From positions 219,762 to 283,761 of the forward strand of contig NZ_VANV01000004.1 of the NCBI RefSeq assembly GCF_022496765.1: a stretch of 64,000 bases of DNA, written 5' to 3'. Each line of letters begins with the position of its first letter. Within the stretch, counting starts at the first letter, position 1. Source of the stretch: Acidaminobacter sp. JC074 (GTDB lineage Bacteria > Bacillota > Clostridia > Peptostreptococcales > Acidaminobacteraceae). The notes under the pieces were generated by a model. The model did not search any database, had not been told where the DNA came from, and was given only the letters and a program-made list of their open reading frames with translations. This document shows positions 25,543 to 36,300 of this stretch, piece by piece. Position numbers and translations under genes: made by a program.

Positions 25543-26730
25543 ATGAGAAGATTATTTACATCAGAGTCAGTAACTGAGGGGCACCCAGATAAGATATGTG
25601 ACCAAATTTCAGATGCCATTTTAGATGCCATTTTAAATCAAGACCCTCAAGCGAGAGTCGCTTGTGAAACCGCTGTTACAACTGGTATGGTTTTGGTCAT
25701 GGGAGAAATCACGACCAATTGTTATGTGGACATTAAAGCCATCGTTAGACAAACCATTAGAGAAATCGGTTACGATGATCCTGACTTTGGTTTTGATTAT
25801 AAATCATGTGCCGTACTTGTCGCTCTTGACGAACAATCACCTGACATAGCTATGGGGGTAGACCAAGCATTAGAAACAAGGTCAAAAGAAGACATCAAAG
25901 ATATTGGTGCAGGTGACCAGGGGATGATGATTGGTTATGCCTGTAAGGAAACAGAAGAAATGATGCCTTTACCAATTGCCTTATCTCATAGGCTAGCCAA
26001 GAGATTATCAGAAGTAAGAAAAGATGGTACACTTGAATATTTAAGACCAGATGGCAAGACCCAGGTAACTGTTGAGTATGAGGACGGTAAGGCAAGTAGA
26101 ATCGATACCATTGTTATTTCTACCCAACACGATGATGGTATAGAACATGACATGATTGACAAAGATTTGATATTTACCGTTATTAAACCTGTTATACCAA
26201 ATGAATTGATTGATTTAAATACCAAGATTTTGATCAATCCAACTGGCAGATTTGTTATTGGTGGTCCAGTTGGTGATGCTGGCTTAACTGGTAGAAAGAT
26301 CATTGTTGATACTTATGGAGGCTATGCCTCACATGGCGGTGGGGCTTTTTCAGGAAAGGACCCAACGAAAGTAGACAGATCTGGTGCTTACATGGCAAGG
26401 TATATAGCTAAAAATGTAGTTGCTGCAGGACTTGCAGAAAAGTTAGAAATTGAAGTATCTTATGCCATTGGTGTCAAAACGCCTATTTCAATTTATGTCA
26501 ACACATTTGGAACAGGTAAACTAGAGGATGATTTAATTGTTTCACTGATTAAGAGCGTCTTTGATTTATCTCCAGGCGGTATCATTAGAACACTGGATTT
26601 AAGAAGACCGATTTACAGGCAAACAGCTGCTTATGGTCACTTTGGTAGAAGCGATGTTAGCTTACCTTGGGAACAAATAGACAAGGTAGAAGAACTGATA
26701 AGACAAGCAGATTTATATAGAAAGATTTAA
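25543..26730 (+). CDS. metK: S-adenosylmethionine synthetase
   Basis: 395 residues, full length. Landmarks: [23 protein letters not shown] at the N-terminus (ATP/Mg site), [12 protein letters not shown], and the glycine-rich [19 protein letters not shown]. It makes SAM from methionine and ATP in the cytoplasm. RBS AAGGAG. It sits behind a MerR-type promoter rather than a SAM riboswitch and is co-transcribed with a MATE exporter 1 nt downstream. This suggests a dedicated SAM supply for the block's SAM-using enzymes; whether another metK exists in the genome cannot be seen here. Confidence 0.96.
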   Translation: MRRLFTSESVTEGHPDKICDQISDAILDAILNQDPQARVACETAVTTGMVLVMGEITTNCYVDIKAIVRQTIREIGYDDPDFGFDYKSCAVLVALDEQSPDIAMGVDQALETRSKEDIKDIGAGDQGMMIGYACKETEEMMPLPIALSHRLAKRLSEVRKDGTLEYLRPDGKTQVTVEYEDGKASRIDTIVISTQHDDGIEHDMIDKDLIFTVIKPVIPNELIDLNTKILINPTGRFVIGGPVGDAGLTGRKIIVDTYGGYASHGGGAFSGKDPTKVDRSGAYMARYIAKNVVAAGLAEKLEIEVSYAIGVKTPISIYVNTFGTGKLEDDLIVSLIKSVFDLSPGGIIRTLDLRRPIYRQTAAYGHFGRSDVSLPWEQIDKVEELIRQADLYRKI

Positions 26731-26731
26731 G

Positions 26732-28096
26732 ATGAAAACTTTTGAGAAATTATTAAAGATGACACCTTTAAAAGCCCTTTTCACATTAGGCATGCCATCT
26801 GTATTAAGGGCTTTAATAGATGAACTGAATTCAGTTATTGATGCTGTTTTTATGGGACAATACTTCGGAAGCCAGGCTGTGGCTTCCATGTCTATCATTT
26901 TCCCCTTTATGTTGTTACTCATTTCAATAGGCACCATATTTTCAGCTGGTGCCATGATACTTATTGGTAAAAGCCTAGGTGCAAAAGATGTAAAAAAGGC
27001 CAATCAAACTTTTATGAATACAGTGGTTTTAACATTTATAACGGGATGTATCGTAGGTATATTCTCCTATGTTATGATACCGCATATATTGTCTATGTTT
27101 GAAATAAGTCAGGCTACCAGGGAATTTTCACAAATATACATGGAGATCATCAGCTTAGGTATGCCAATTATGTTAATAAGTACTTTGCTGAATGAAATGT
27201 TATACACAGAAGGTCATTCAAAAATTTCTCTTTACTTAGCAGTTTTCCAACTTCTTGCCAATGTGATTATGAACTTTGTCTTTATTGGGATATTAAATTT
27301 AAGTGTGATGAGTATCGCCATTGCGACGCTTGTATCAATGATTCTACAAATCTTTTTTATGGTTAAGTATATTCAATCAGACAAGGTGGCTTTGAAGATA
27401 GACTTTTCTTATGTTCATTTAGAATGGTCCTTTATTAAAAAAGTTGTACCACTTGGTATGCCAAGTTTTATGACCATGATATTACTTTCTATTACATTAG
27501 CTTTTGAATCCAAAGTGATATCATCCTTTGGACCAGATGCTTTATCGGTCCAGGCCATCACAGCTTATATCTTCTCTGCAACAGGCTCTGTTGCAAGTGG
27601 TATATTATCAGCAGCAGTCGTTTTAATGTCCTATTGTGTGGGTGCTAGAGATTATAGTAGATTTAAAAACCTCTTGAAGCAGTCTTTGGTTTTGGTTTCT
27701 TTATCAGCCTTGATACTGAATTTACCTATGATACTGAACTCAAATGGGCTTGTGGCAATATTTACAGACTCAACAAGTGTTATGGCAAGTGCAAGAATAC
27801 CAGCCTTGGTTTATGGCTATACAGCAACATTTATATTTACAACAAATGTGTTTTTATATGTGATGACATTAGTTGAAATGGAGAATACCTCAACCATAAT
27901 CTTTACACTTCAACAGTTAATCCTTTTTATGCCTCTTTTGCTCATCCTCAAAAACTTTGGTTTTAACCTAGCAGTAAGTGCTCAACCCATATCAGAAGTC
28001 ATTGGTGGTATCATAACACTTTGTCTACTACCTAAACTTTATAAGAATATTTCTAATGTATTTCATGAAAAGAAAATTAGTGAGAATCTTGGGTAA
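26732..28096 (+). CDS. MATE-family multidrug/metabolite exporter
   Basis: 454 residues with 12 predicted helices in two homologous halves. It starts TPLKALFTLGMPSVLRALIDELNSVID, typical of MATE transporters, which export organic cations or metabolites using Na+ or H+ gradients. It begins 1 nt after the metK stop, with a weak RBS, so translation is probably coupled. Its operon carries MerR promoter 4, which fits effector-induced efflux as in BmrR-type systems. Confidence 0.93.
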   Translation: MKTFEKLLKMTPLKALFTLGMPSVLRALIDELNSVIDAVFMGQYFGSQAVASMSIIFPFMLLLISIGTIFSAGAMILIGKSLGAKDVKKANQTFMNTVVLTFITGCIVGIFSYVMIPHILSMFEISQATREFSQIYMEIISLGMPIMLISTLLNEMLYTEGHSKISLYLAVFQLLANVIMNFVFIGILNLSVMSIAIATLVSMILQIFFMVKYIQSDKVALKIDFSYVHLEWSFIKKVVPLGMPSFMTMILLSITLAFESKVISSFGPDALSVQAITAYIFSATGSVASGILSAAVVLMSYCVGARDYSRFKNLLKQSLVLVSLSALILNLPMILNSNGLVAIFTDSTSVMASARIPALVYGYTATFIFTTNVFLYVMTLVEMENTSTIIFTLQQLILFMPLLLILKNFGFNLAVSAQPISEVIGGIITLCLLPKLYKNISNVFHEKKISENLG

Positions 28097-28315
28097 GAAT
28101 GCTTTTGTTATAGAGTTTAATAGGGACATCATTGTAGATGCTACTTCTAATATATTAGTTGTATCTGAAGAGACCACTACAAGCAGACAAGAAGCATCGA
28201 TGCCATGACTGAACAAAATTAATCTATGAGAGAAGTCAAGAAACATGCAGATGCCCTTAACAACTTAACAGAGAAACTAAAAGAACAATTTGATCATTTT
28301 AAATTATCAAAATAA
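28097..28315 (+). pseudogene. Remnant of a methyl-accepting chemotaxis protein C-terminus
   Basis: Pieces of an MCP signalling-domain tail are readable in two frames: DATSNILVVSEETTTSRQEAS, then, after stops and a frame change, REVKKHADALNNLTEKLKEQFDHFKL ending at 28315. The pattern (SEETxxSxQEAS, then a helical LxxLxEKLKEQFxxFKL end) is the usual end of MCPs. No start or receptor part is nearby. It is probably a leftover of a rearrangement that brought the MATE gene here. Confidence 0.7.
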
Positions 28316-28345
28316 AGACCATCACAGGAAGCGATGGTCTTATCT
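28315..28345. terminator. Terminator between convergent genes
   Basis: AAGACCATC/GATGGTCTT stem with a 9-nt loop, followed by ATCTTTATA. Confidence 0.7.
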
Positions 28346-29887
28346 TTATATATGCATGCTTTCAAACTTATTAAGTTCATCTATAAAAGCCTTTCTAGTT
28401 GAATATTTACTTTTCCAGAAAGAAGATAGTTCGCTGAATAAATCTTGACCACCTTCTAACTCAAAAAGCTTATGGAAGTTGGACAAGTAGTTGGCATACT
28501 GTCCTCGAGAGCGAAGTTGTGTAATATCTTTTTTTTCTCCTATCCTGTAAAAGTCTAATAAAATATCATTAAAGTCACTTTTAAGTTGATCTTGATGTTT
28601 ATGTAAAGCTGAAAACGACTTGTTTTCCAAGACATAATTAAGTAACTCTGTAATCATATTTTCAGAAGAATAGACATAATCAATCTGATTCCAGTCAGAA
28701 AGCATTGAGATGATTATAGTTTTTCCTACTTGCCACTGTTCATCATTGTAAAGTGCCTTTAACTCTTGATAATATGAAATACTAATTTTCACGTTTAAAT
28801 TATCAAGGTATAGCTGGATAAGTTTATCTTTGTCATCTATTGCTAGATAATACTGCTTGAGGTAGTTAAAAGTATAATAATTTTTAGGAGCATTCATTAT
28901 ATAGGCTTCTAGGCCGTGGTAGTCTTCTTCCTCTAAACGCATTTCAATGATTCGATTGTAAACCAAACTGTTGTCTTCAAAAGTACTTAATGCATCTAAT
29001 CTTTCCTGATAGCTTTTACCAAATTTCTCATAAAGAGAATCTCTGTTAAATATTGTAGAAGAATAATATCTCCCTGATGCAATTTCATGTTGTAGTTCAT
29101 CTTCTAGCTCTTTTAAGAAAAGTTCATTGTAGACTGGTTCGTCTAAAAAATTAATGAACCAATCTTTTATCTCATAAGAGTAATAAAACAAGCTCTCTTT
29201 GTAGACGGTATAACAATATGAAAGTATTTCTGATCTGATCGAACTTTCTTTTTCAAGAACTTGGAGTATACAATAGAAGTTGTCGGGTGTTGACATGCTT
29301 GTATGGTCGTCTATGTTACCTAAGGTGTTTACAAAAGATTTAAATACTTCAAGCATATCTTGATGTTGTCCTTTATCGTAGAGTGTCTTGATGTAAGTTT
29401 GTACTTGATCGATTTCTTCTAGAAAGTCATCATAAGTATAATCGTCTATATAATCATACTTATGAAATGTTTTTTCTATGTATGAAATCATTGGACCGAT
29501 ATCTAAAGTCGATGCAAACTTAACCATGAAGGATTCTCTTAAATTTGCATTGTTTTCGAGTATTATCTTTAAATATTTTCTTAAATCATCTTCATCGAGT
29601 CTATCTACAAGAGATAGGTCATAGTCTCTTTGTGGTAAATTCTCATATTCATATAAGGCTGCAACAATGTGTTTGCAAGAATGATTGTCATAATAGTAAG
29701 GACATGTGCATTTCATGTATTTTATGGATTGTCCATCAAATTTAACATAAACATGATATAGATCATAACCACTGACATTAGCCTCAAGGCTTGATTTGTT
29801 GTAGTTTATAATGTTCACACGGTCATTCATATAATAATCGTAACCTCTTTCAAGAATAATACTTGAAAATATGCTTTCGTGTTTCAT
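28346..29887 (-). CDS. SWIM zinc-finger protein
   Basis: 513 residues. A SWIM motif lies near 79-92 (CTCPYYYDNHSCKH, the CxCx8CxH pattern), followed by a long helical repeat-like region with many Tyr, Asp and Leu residues. SWIM proteins bind nucleic acid or partner proteins and are often encoded with SNF2 helicases; this copy has no helicase beside it. It follows the ATPase gene by 10 nt on the same strand, so the two are probably co-transcribed. Confidence 0.8.
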   Translation of the reverse strand: MKHESIFSSIILERGYDYYMNDRVNIINYNKSSLEANVSGYDLYHVYVKFDGQSIKYMKCTCPYYYDNHSCKHIVAALYEYENLPQRDYDLSLVDRLDEDDLRKYLKIILENNANLRESFMVKFASTLDIGPMISYIEKTFHKYDYIDDYTYDDFLEEIDQVQTYIKTLYDKGQHQDMLEVFKSFVNTLGNIDDHTSMSTPDNFYCILQVLEKESSIRSEILSYCYTVYKESLFYYSYEIKDWFINFLDEPVYNELFLKELEDELQHEIASGRYYSSTIFNRDSLYEKFGKSYQERLDALSTFEDNSLVYNRIIEMRLEEEDYHGLEAYIMNAPKNYYTFNYLKQYYLAIDDKDKLIQLYLDNLNVKISISYYQELKALYNDEQWQVGKTIIISMLSDWNQIDYVYSSENMITELLNYVLENKSFSALHKHQDQLKSDFNDILLDFYRIGEKKDITQLRSRGQYANYLSNFHKLFELEGGQDLFSELSSFWKSKYSTRKAFIDELNKFESMHI

Positions 29888-29897
29888 TTGAAACTCC

Positions 29898-31283
29898 TTA
29901 TTCGTATAAATTGTCTAAGGTAACAAGTTTTAAATGCGTGACTTGCTCTTCTAACTTGAGTAGCTCTTTTGTGAAACCTGATTTTGAGAAAATATAGTAA
30001 TACTTATTCTCACGATTTATAAGCAGGCTTCTCTCAATGAGTTTCTCATAAACTTTGATTCCGACTTTTTCGTTTTTAAACTTGCATTCACAATATATGC
30101 CTGAATCTTTAGAAAGTCCTACAATATCAATTTCCTCTTGTGTTTTGGTGACAGGATTACTTCCCCACCAAGAACCAAATACTTCAACGAGAAATGGCAA
30201 GTCCATAGTCTGATTTTTCTTTATTAAATACTGGGTACAAACTTTTTCAAACATTAGCCCGTAGAGTGTACCAATATTTTCACTTATTTTCATTTCCCAT
30301 ACAGCAGGGCCTAAATCCTGTTCAATTAAACTTCTATGGTTGTAGACATATTTAAACATAAAGACATAAAGTGGATCTGCGATATGATAGATGCTTTTTT
30401 TTGAGTTGCTGGCACCTATTGGTTGAATTTTTTTTATGATTTCTAGCTCTAATAATGAAAGAATGTACTTGCTAGTTTTTGATGAACTTTCTCCAATTTT
30501 AGTAGCAATTTCGTTGAGCTTAGAAGCACCATTTGCTATTGCTTCAATAATCGCATAGTAAACGACAGGTGTTCTTAACTCTTGATGTAAAAGATTTCTT
30601 GGTTCGTCATAAAACAATGTCGTATTGTTTAAGCATTTTTCTATGACATTGTCTACAAAGGTTTTTGAAGGATCAAATTGAATCATATAATGAGGAATAC
30701 CGCCTAGTATTGAAAATGTTTTAAATTTATCTTCTACAGAGTATTCTGGAAAGAAAAGCTGTGAGCTCATATAATTCATGGGATATATCTTCATCTGTCC
30801 TGTCTTTCTACCATAGATAGGACTTTTATGGGAAACGAGTTCATTCTCCATAAAACTAATAGATGATCCACAGAGTATAATCATGATATTTTTATTACTA
30901 AGTTGATGATCAATTATATTTTGTAGAATAGATAAAAAGCTTGTATTGGCTTTTGCTAAATACGGAAGTTCATCAATGACCAAGATGAGTCTATTCTCAC
31001 CTGCTTGTGTTGATATAAATTTAAATATATCTTCCCAGTATTCAAAAGTAATATTAAGATCCATCTTGTAGTGACTAAGAACTGTGCGGGTAAATTTATT
31101 CTTATTAAGAAGGTCATTATTTTCCTCAGCAACATAAAATATTGCATTTTTATCTTTTATGAATTCTGTGATTAATTTGGTTTTTCCTACACGACGACGA
31201 CCATACATAATTATCATTTCAAATTTATTTGATTGATAGAAGCGCTCTAGTTGCATCATTTCCTTTTCTCTAGCTAAGAACAT
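29898..31283 (-). CDS. AAA-type ATPase with DUF234-like nuclease-fold C-terminus
   Basis: 461 residues. Walker A GRRRVGKT at 28-35, Walker B LILVIDELPYL near 100. A winged-helix region (ASKLNEIATKIGESSSKTSKYI) is followed by a C-terminal domain with EVFGSWWGSN and EEIDIVGL...CECKFKNEKVG. That end matches the PD-(D/E)xK-like DUF234 of archaeal-type ATPases, a family found as orphan mobile genes of unknown function. It is upstream of, and probably co-transcribed with, the SWIM gene. A 16-bp palindrome lies 32 nt upstream. Confidence 0.85.
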   Translation of the reverse strand: MFLAREKEMMQLERFYQSNKFEMIIMYGRRRVGKTKLITEFIKDKNAIFYVAEENNDLLNKNKFTRTVLSHYKMDLNITFEYWEDIFKFISTQAGENRLILVIDELPYLAKANTSFLSILQNIIDHQLSNKNIMIILCGSSISFMENELVSHKSPIYGRKTGQMKIYPMNYMSSQLFFPEYSVEDKFKTFSILGGIPHYMIQFDPSKTFVDNVIEKCLNNTTLFYDEPRNLLHQELRTPVVYYAIIEAIANGASKLNEIATKIGESSSKTSKYILSLLELEIIKKIQPIGASNSKKSIYHIADPLYVFMFKYVYNHRSLIEQDLGPAVWEMKISENIGTLYGLMFEKVCTQYLIKKNQTMDLPFLVEVFGSWWGSNPVTKTQEEIDIVGLSKDSGIYCECKFKNEKVGIKVYEKLIERSLLINRENKYYYIFSKSGFTKELLKLEEQVTHLKLVTLDNLYE

Positions 31284-31314
31284 AATAGTCTCCCTTTTAT
31301 ATACTTACGAGTAG

Positions 31315-31330
31315 TATACTTATAAGTATA
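31315..31330. promoter_or_regulatory. 16-bp palindrome upstream of the ATPase gene
   Basis: TATACTTATAAGTATA, a perfect palindrome, with a partial copy (ATACTTACGAGTA) at 31300-31312. AT-rich and next to the minus-strand start, so it may be an operator or contain the -10. Confidence 0.45.
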
Positions 31331-31508
31331 TTAACATATCTGAACTGATTTTACAATTTGCATCTATTTGTAACGTATTAATAAACCTTTACGATTAAGC
31401 CTATCTTCTTGAATTCATATTAAGATAAGGTTACAGTGAATATGTTACATAAAGTGAAGTTAGAATTATGCCGATAAACTTATGTGAGTAACGTAAGAAG
31501 GGATGCTT

Positions 31509-33044
31509 ATGAAGAAGATAGTAATATTATTAATAATTATGGCAATGATAATAACACCATCCATGGCAGAGGTGGTTTCATTTGAGGGGGGTCTTGTAGG
31601 AGATCCGACCCTAACCAATAATCAGTTTAATTATCAAGAAGTTTTGTTTATTACTGGTGAACCTATCGTCATGACAGGAACAGTCCAGGTACCTACAGTA
31701 CCTGAAAATACAGATCAATATACCATCACTTATAATTATGAGCTTTTAAACTCTGATAAGAATGTGGAAGTAGATAGAACAGCAACTTTCCAGGTAACCA
31801 AAACTTCTAAAGAAGAGTATGGTCAAACGACTTACAAGTATGAGCTGACGTCTTTAGACGAGACCATTAATGTGGCTGGAACAGAGTATGTTCTTAATTC
31901 TTTTTTATACAATCGTTCAATGATCTATGATAATACAGCTGCTGTAGATTATTTCTCAGGCAATATGTATCTAAAAAGAACATATTATACAGGTGGTACA
32001 CCTGAAAACTATAACATCAAGGTAACCATTGAAATAACATCTAATCACGATGAAGGTGCTATGATAGGTTATGATCACCTATGGGGGAATGCAGAGACGT
32101 ATATGTCAAAGATGACCCTTAACGGTGAAGTACCAAATCCAGATTATGATTCATCAGACCCAGATTCAGAAGAAAAACTAGAATGGTACGGTCAGGTAGA
32201 CTTAAGATCTTCTTATCAAAAGTTTTCTGAGTTCCAATATCAATCGACGGCACCGCAATCTATATCTTTTGTAGGCTCCTATGTAAGAATCGATGAGATA
32301 GAAAATGTCTTCCAGTATACTTATGACATGCCTGTCTTTGAGAATAACTTACCGACTACCAAGAGAAATACAGGTGAAGAAACTTTAAGAAATGATAAGA
32401 TCATTGACGGTGACTCAATGGTAGTACCCCATTTCAAAGATACTGGCGGACACTGGGGAGAAGACAACATCTTTTTCTTAGCCAGCTTAGAAGTCATCAA
32501 CAATAAATCAGAGTTTTACGGTCCAGACCAGCCTCTTACTAGAATAGAATTTGCTGAAATGATTTCAAATGCCATAGCAACTATAGAAGACAGGTCGCAA
32601 ACAGAGATCATAAGATCATTAAGGCCTGGTGCTACTCAGATGTTTAATGATATACCAAATGACTATGAATTTTATAATTACGTAGCCTTTGTTTATAACA
32701 ATGATATTATGAATGGTTATGGCAATTACTTTAATCCAGAAGATAAGATTTCTAGAGCTGAAGTTATTACCATTATGGTAAATGCCCTTGGCCTAGAAAA
32801 CAGGGCACCACAGTTACCATTTGAAACAAGGTATTCGGATGATGCTGACATTCCAAATTGGTCAAAGAGATTTATTTACATGGCGGATGAGATTAACTTG
32901 GTATCTGGTTTTCCAGATAATACAATTAAACCAAATGCCCATGTAACAAGAGCAGAAGGTTCTGCCATGATCAAGTCATTAATTGATCATATGAAAGACA
33001 ACATCAGAATTGACTACAGAGAAAAAATCATCAATAGATATTAA
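31509..33044 (+). CDS. Secreted protein with three C-terminal SLH domains
   Basis: 511 residues. The ATG at 31509 has AAGAAGGG 7 nt upstream, whereas 31503 is too close to it. Signal peptide MKKIVILLIIMAMIITPSMA. The central ~290 residues are beta-rich (YDHLWGNAETYMS) without a recognised fold. SLH units: FKDTGGHWGEDNIFFLASLEV, FNDIPNDYEFYNYVAFVYNN with SRAEVITIMVNAL, and YSDDADIPNWSKRFIYMADE with TRAEGSAMIKSL. Cell-surface protein held to wall polymers; first of a surface-protein cluster. Confidence 0.88.
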   Translation: MKKIVILLIIMAMIITPSMAEVVSFEGGLVGDPTLTNNQFNYQEVLFITGEPIVMTGTVQVPTVPENTDQYTITYNYELLNSDKNVEVDRTATFQVTKTSKEEYGQTTYKYELTSLDETINVAGTEYVLNSFLYNRSMIYDNTAAVDYFSGNMYLKRTYYTGGTPENYNIKVTIEITSNHDEGAMIGYDHLWGNAETYMSKMTLNGEVPNPDYDSSDPDSEEKLEWYGQVDLRSSYQKFSEFQYQSTAPQSISFVGSYVRIDEIENVFQYTYDMPVFENNLPTTKRNTGEETLRNDKIIDGDSMVVPHFKDTGGHWGEDNIFFLASLEVINNKSEFYGPDQPLTRIEFAEMISNAIATIEDRSQTEIIRSLRPGATQMFNDIPNDYEFYNYVAFVYNNDIMNGYGNYFNPEDKISRAEVITIMVNALGLENRAPQLPFETRYSDDADIPNWSKRFIYMADEINLVSGFPDNTIKPNAHVTRAEGSAMIKSLIDHMKDNIRIDYREKIINRY

Positions 33045-33048
33045 AATG

Positions 33049-33070
33049 AAGCCGGTCTTGTACCGGCTTT
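33049..33070 (+). terminator. Terminator of the 31509 SLH gene
   Basis: AAGCCGGT/ACCGGCTT stem, CTTGT loop. The T-run after it is short. Confidence 0.65.
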
Positions 33071-33308
33071 AATCATATAAATTTTTCAGGAAGATGTTCT
33101 AAATTTTAAGAATATTTTTTTAGTTATGAGAATATAAATACCAATCTTTTCTAGCACTGTAAGTATAAAGTCAGAATATTGAATATTTTTATGCAAGAGG
33201 CCTTAGAATCGTGTGTTTTTGTGGTTTTTTGTGTGCAATTACAGTATACTTTTATATACGATGGTTAAAAATATAACAAGGGTTTTGTGGTTGAGAATGG
33301 AGGAAGAT

Positions 33309-36300
33309 TTGAAGAAAATATTAAGCCTAATTTTGTTGATTACCACGCTGATGTCAACGTTTGTTTATGCAAATGAAGTTGAACAAACAGATGTGAATGC
33401 ACTAGTGGGATCGATAAACAAGATTCATGTAGTTATCTCAGGCAATGATAGTGCCAATGAGAGATCTAGAAATGAGTATAGCAATAAGTATACCAGTATC
33501 TATTTGCCTCAGAAAGAGACAGTTGATTTAGCTGTAACTTTTGAAGGTATCGAAATGGATGGTTACCAAGCTGTTTACAAAGATGGAGAAGAGTATAAGA
33601 CTTTCGGTAGTTTTACAACTGAAACAATAGCTGATGATCGTCATTATGCTGACAAAAGAATGGATGTTTACATTCAAAAGGTATCTGATAGTTCAGTTGC
33701 AAGAGTTGGTCAACTAGTTGTTTATTCATTTAGAGATAAACTAGGTCACGTAGCTGTAAAAGATGCAGATGGCCAAGATTATGATGGTAGAGTCAACTAT
33801 ACTTTATTAGATGGGGATGATACCCTCTACAATTACAGTTCAGAAGCCATCGGTGGCAACATGGTTGTATTTTTACCTGAAGGTGCTGCTACCAATGACA
33901 CTTTATCGATCATTGCCTATCCTGAAAGAAGTGACTTTGCCAATACACAAGTGACGTCTTTGTCACCAACAGTTGAAAATGATGTGAGATACAGATGTGG
34001 TGAAATCTCTTTCCAAACTCCTGAAACGACTGTGACGTTAAAAGATGACCAGGGTAATAATGTTTCGAATATATCAGTACGAGCTTCTGTAGGAAAATTG
34101 AATGCATCAGGTGTAACAATTTCTACATACCCAGATGACAAACTGCATTTAGCAAGTTTTGGATCTGACTACTTTGCAGGTGTTCATATATCGATTTATC
34201 AGTTTGCCTCAGGTAATATGAATCATCTAAAAACTGGGGATGTAAGTATTGGATCTGATGATGTATTATGGACTTTAGACGGTGCTGACGATGGAAATCA
34301 AGACAATGGTGACCAAAACAATGGTGGAGATAATACACCTACAGAAAAACAGCTTCACGAAAAAGTTGCATCAATTACACCTATCATAACAACTAACGAT
34401 CAACCTACGCCAGGTTCGAAGTTTTATACTAGTGATAGAAAGAGAAGTTTATACATTTCGGTTCCAGAAGGATCAAATGCAACATCGAAACTTGAGCTTG
34501 AGTTTAGAGATGAGAATGGAGATATATTAGATATTGGTGATGCTGTCATAGACATCAGATTCAATGATGGTCATGCCAGTGAACCGAGCTATAATAAAGA
34601 TACAAAAGAGTTGACGGTATACCCTGTTTCAGGCGGTTACGCAGATCAATTTGGTGGTAATGTATTTTTTGATGATAATCATGTGCCAGTGGGATTACAT
34701 ATTGTTGTTTACAAGGGTAAGCTAGGTGAACTTCAAGTATCCTCTCCTGATGGTTTATATGAAGGTAATGTCAATTATCTTGTTGGCTACAAAGGAGATA
34801 AAGGTCAATCTGGAAGTAACACCAATGCTCACGCTTACAATGGTATCTTACCGATTCCTGTAATGAATGGTCTTTTAGATGTTGAATATGCTTTTGTTTT
34901 ATTATGGCCAGGTGAAAAAGTAAATGACAAAGTTTATGCCAATGCAGAGTATAAAGATTTTACAAATATTATGGGTAACTCAGAGTTGATATTTGATATG
35001 GGCTCAGCTGATTTCCAAGAACCTGAGTATACAGCGACTGTAGTTAACGAAGATGGTTCAGGTTGGAATCAACTGGTATTTGGAGTAGAAAGTGCATATC
35101 AGGGTCAAAATGCCAACATTATAGGCGCTGAAGCGAGTTCTATCAGTGCTGTAGGCAATGTAGCTGCTTTTGCATCATTTGGTGAAGACTTTAGTAACAC
35201 GTTTGAACTGAAGTACTTCCAATATAACAAGCCAGAAAAGATTAACATGACAGTTGATATTTCAACTGCGGAAGATGAGACCGTTGAATATGTAGAGGGT
35301 GAGACAAAGCTACAAGGAAACATGTTAAAGCCTGATGGCAATCCAATTCCAAATGGTCAAGGCCGTGATGTTCATGTAAAAATAGAGGAAATTACTGAAA
35401 ACTCACGTGTTGAGATTGCCAACTATGTCATTAACACAGGGTCTTATAAGACAAGTGATTTGGTTGATGGTAAGAAGTATAGAATAGATATTCATCCTGA
35501 TCCAGGTGATTTTGATGATTTATTTTTAACCGCAGCACCATGGGTTGAGCTAATTTATCATGATACACCAGGTGATTATCAAGGTATTGATGAGTTTGGT
35601 GAGACAGTAAACTATACTGTAGACCAAAATGGTTTAATCACATTAGACATAAAAATGACAGAAGCCTTCTTAAAGGGTCAAGTTCTATTAGGTGGTGTGG
35701 CAACAACAGACCACATAAATGTAACCCTAATGAAGGGTGATGAGGTAGTTGTTAGAGCTTCAACTTATTCATCTACAGTACCAGGTACACCAGTCAACAA
35801 GTCAGGTGTATTTGTTATGGGTGGTATTAAGGTTGAAGATGGTGACTACAAGCTTATTATCGGTGAACCAGAAACAAGCCTTCAATATGCAGGTACAGTT
35901 GTAGATATTACCTTACCTCATGCTGACTTTATGGAAATTGAACTTCCTAAGAACAAGGTTTATGGTAAGATGGTTGTTCTAGCAGAACATCAAGCAAAAT
36001 ATGAAAACAAGTTTAGAAGAACATATGTAAATATATACAACGAATTCGGTGAATATGTTACTAATGGTAGAGTTAGAGAAGATGGATTATTTGGTGTATC
36101 AGATTTAGATACAGGCAGATATTATGCACAAGCCTTTGTGACACCTTATGCAGAGTTAGCTGCAGATTATGCATCTTCAGAAAGAGTTGCATTTGTTGTA
36201 GATGACTCAGGACAATCAAACTTTGATGTACCATTAATAAGAAAGATTGCTAGAGGAAATGTAACTTTAGCAAATGGTCAACCACTTGTTAAAGGGTGGG

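Noticed and set aside
33213..33308. N-terminal extension of the large repeat protein
   Set aside because: It would bury the RBS and add a non-signal-like leader; TTG 33309 gives a standard signal peptide.
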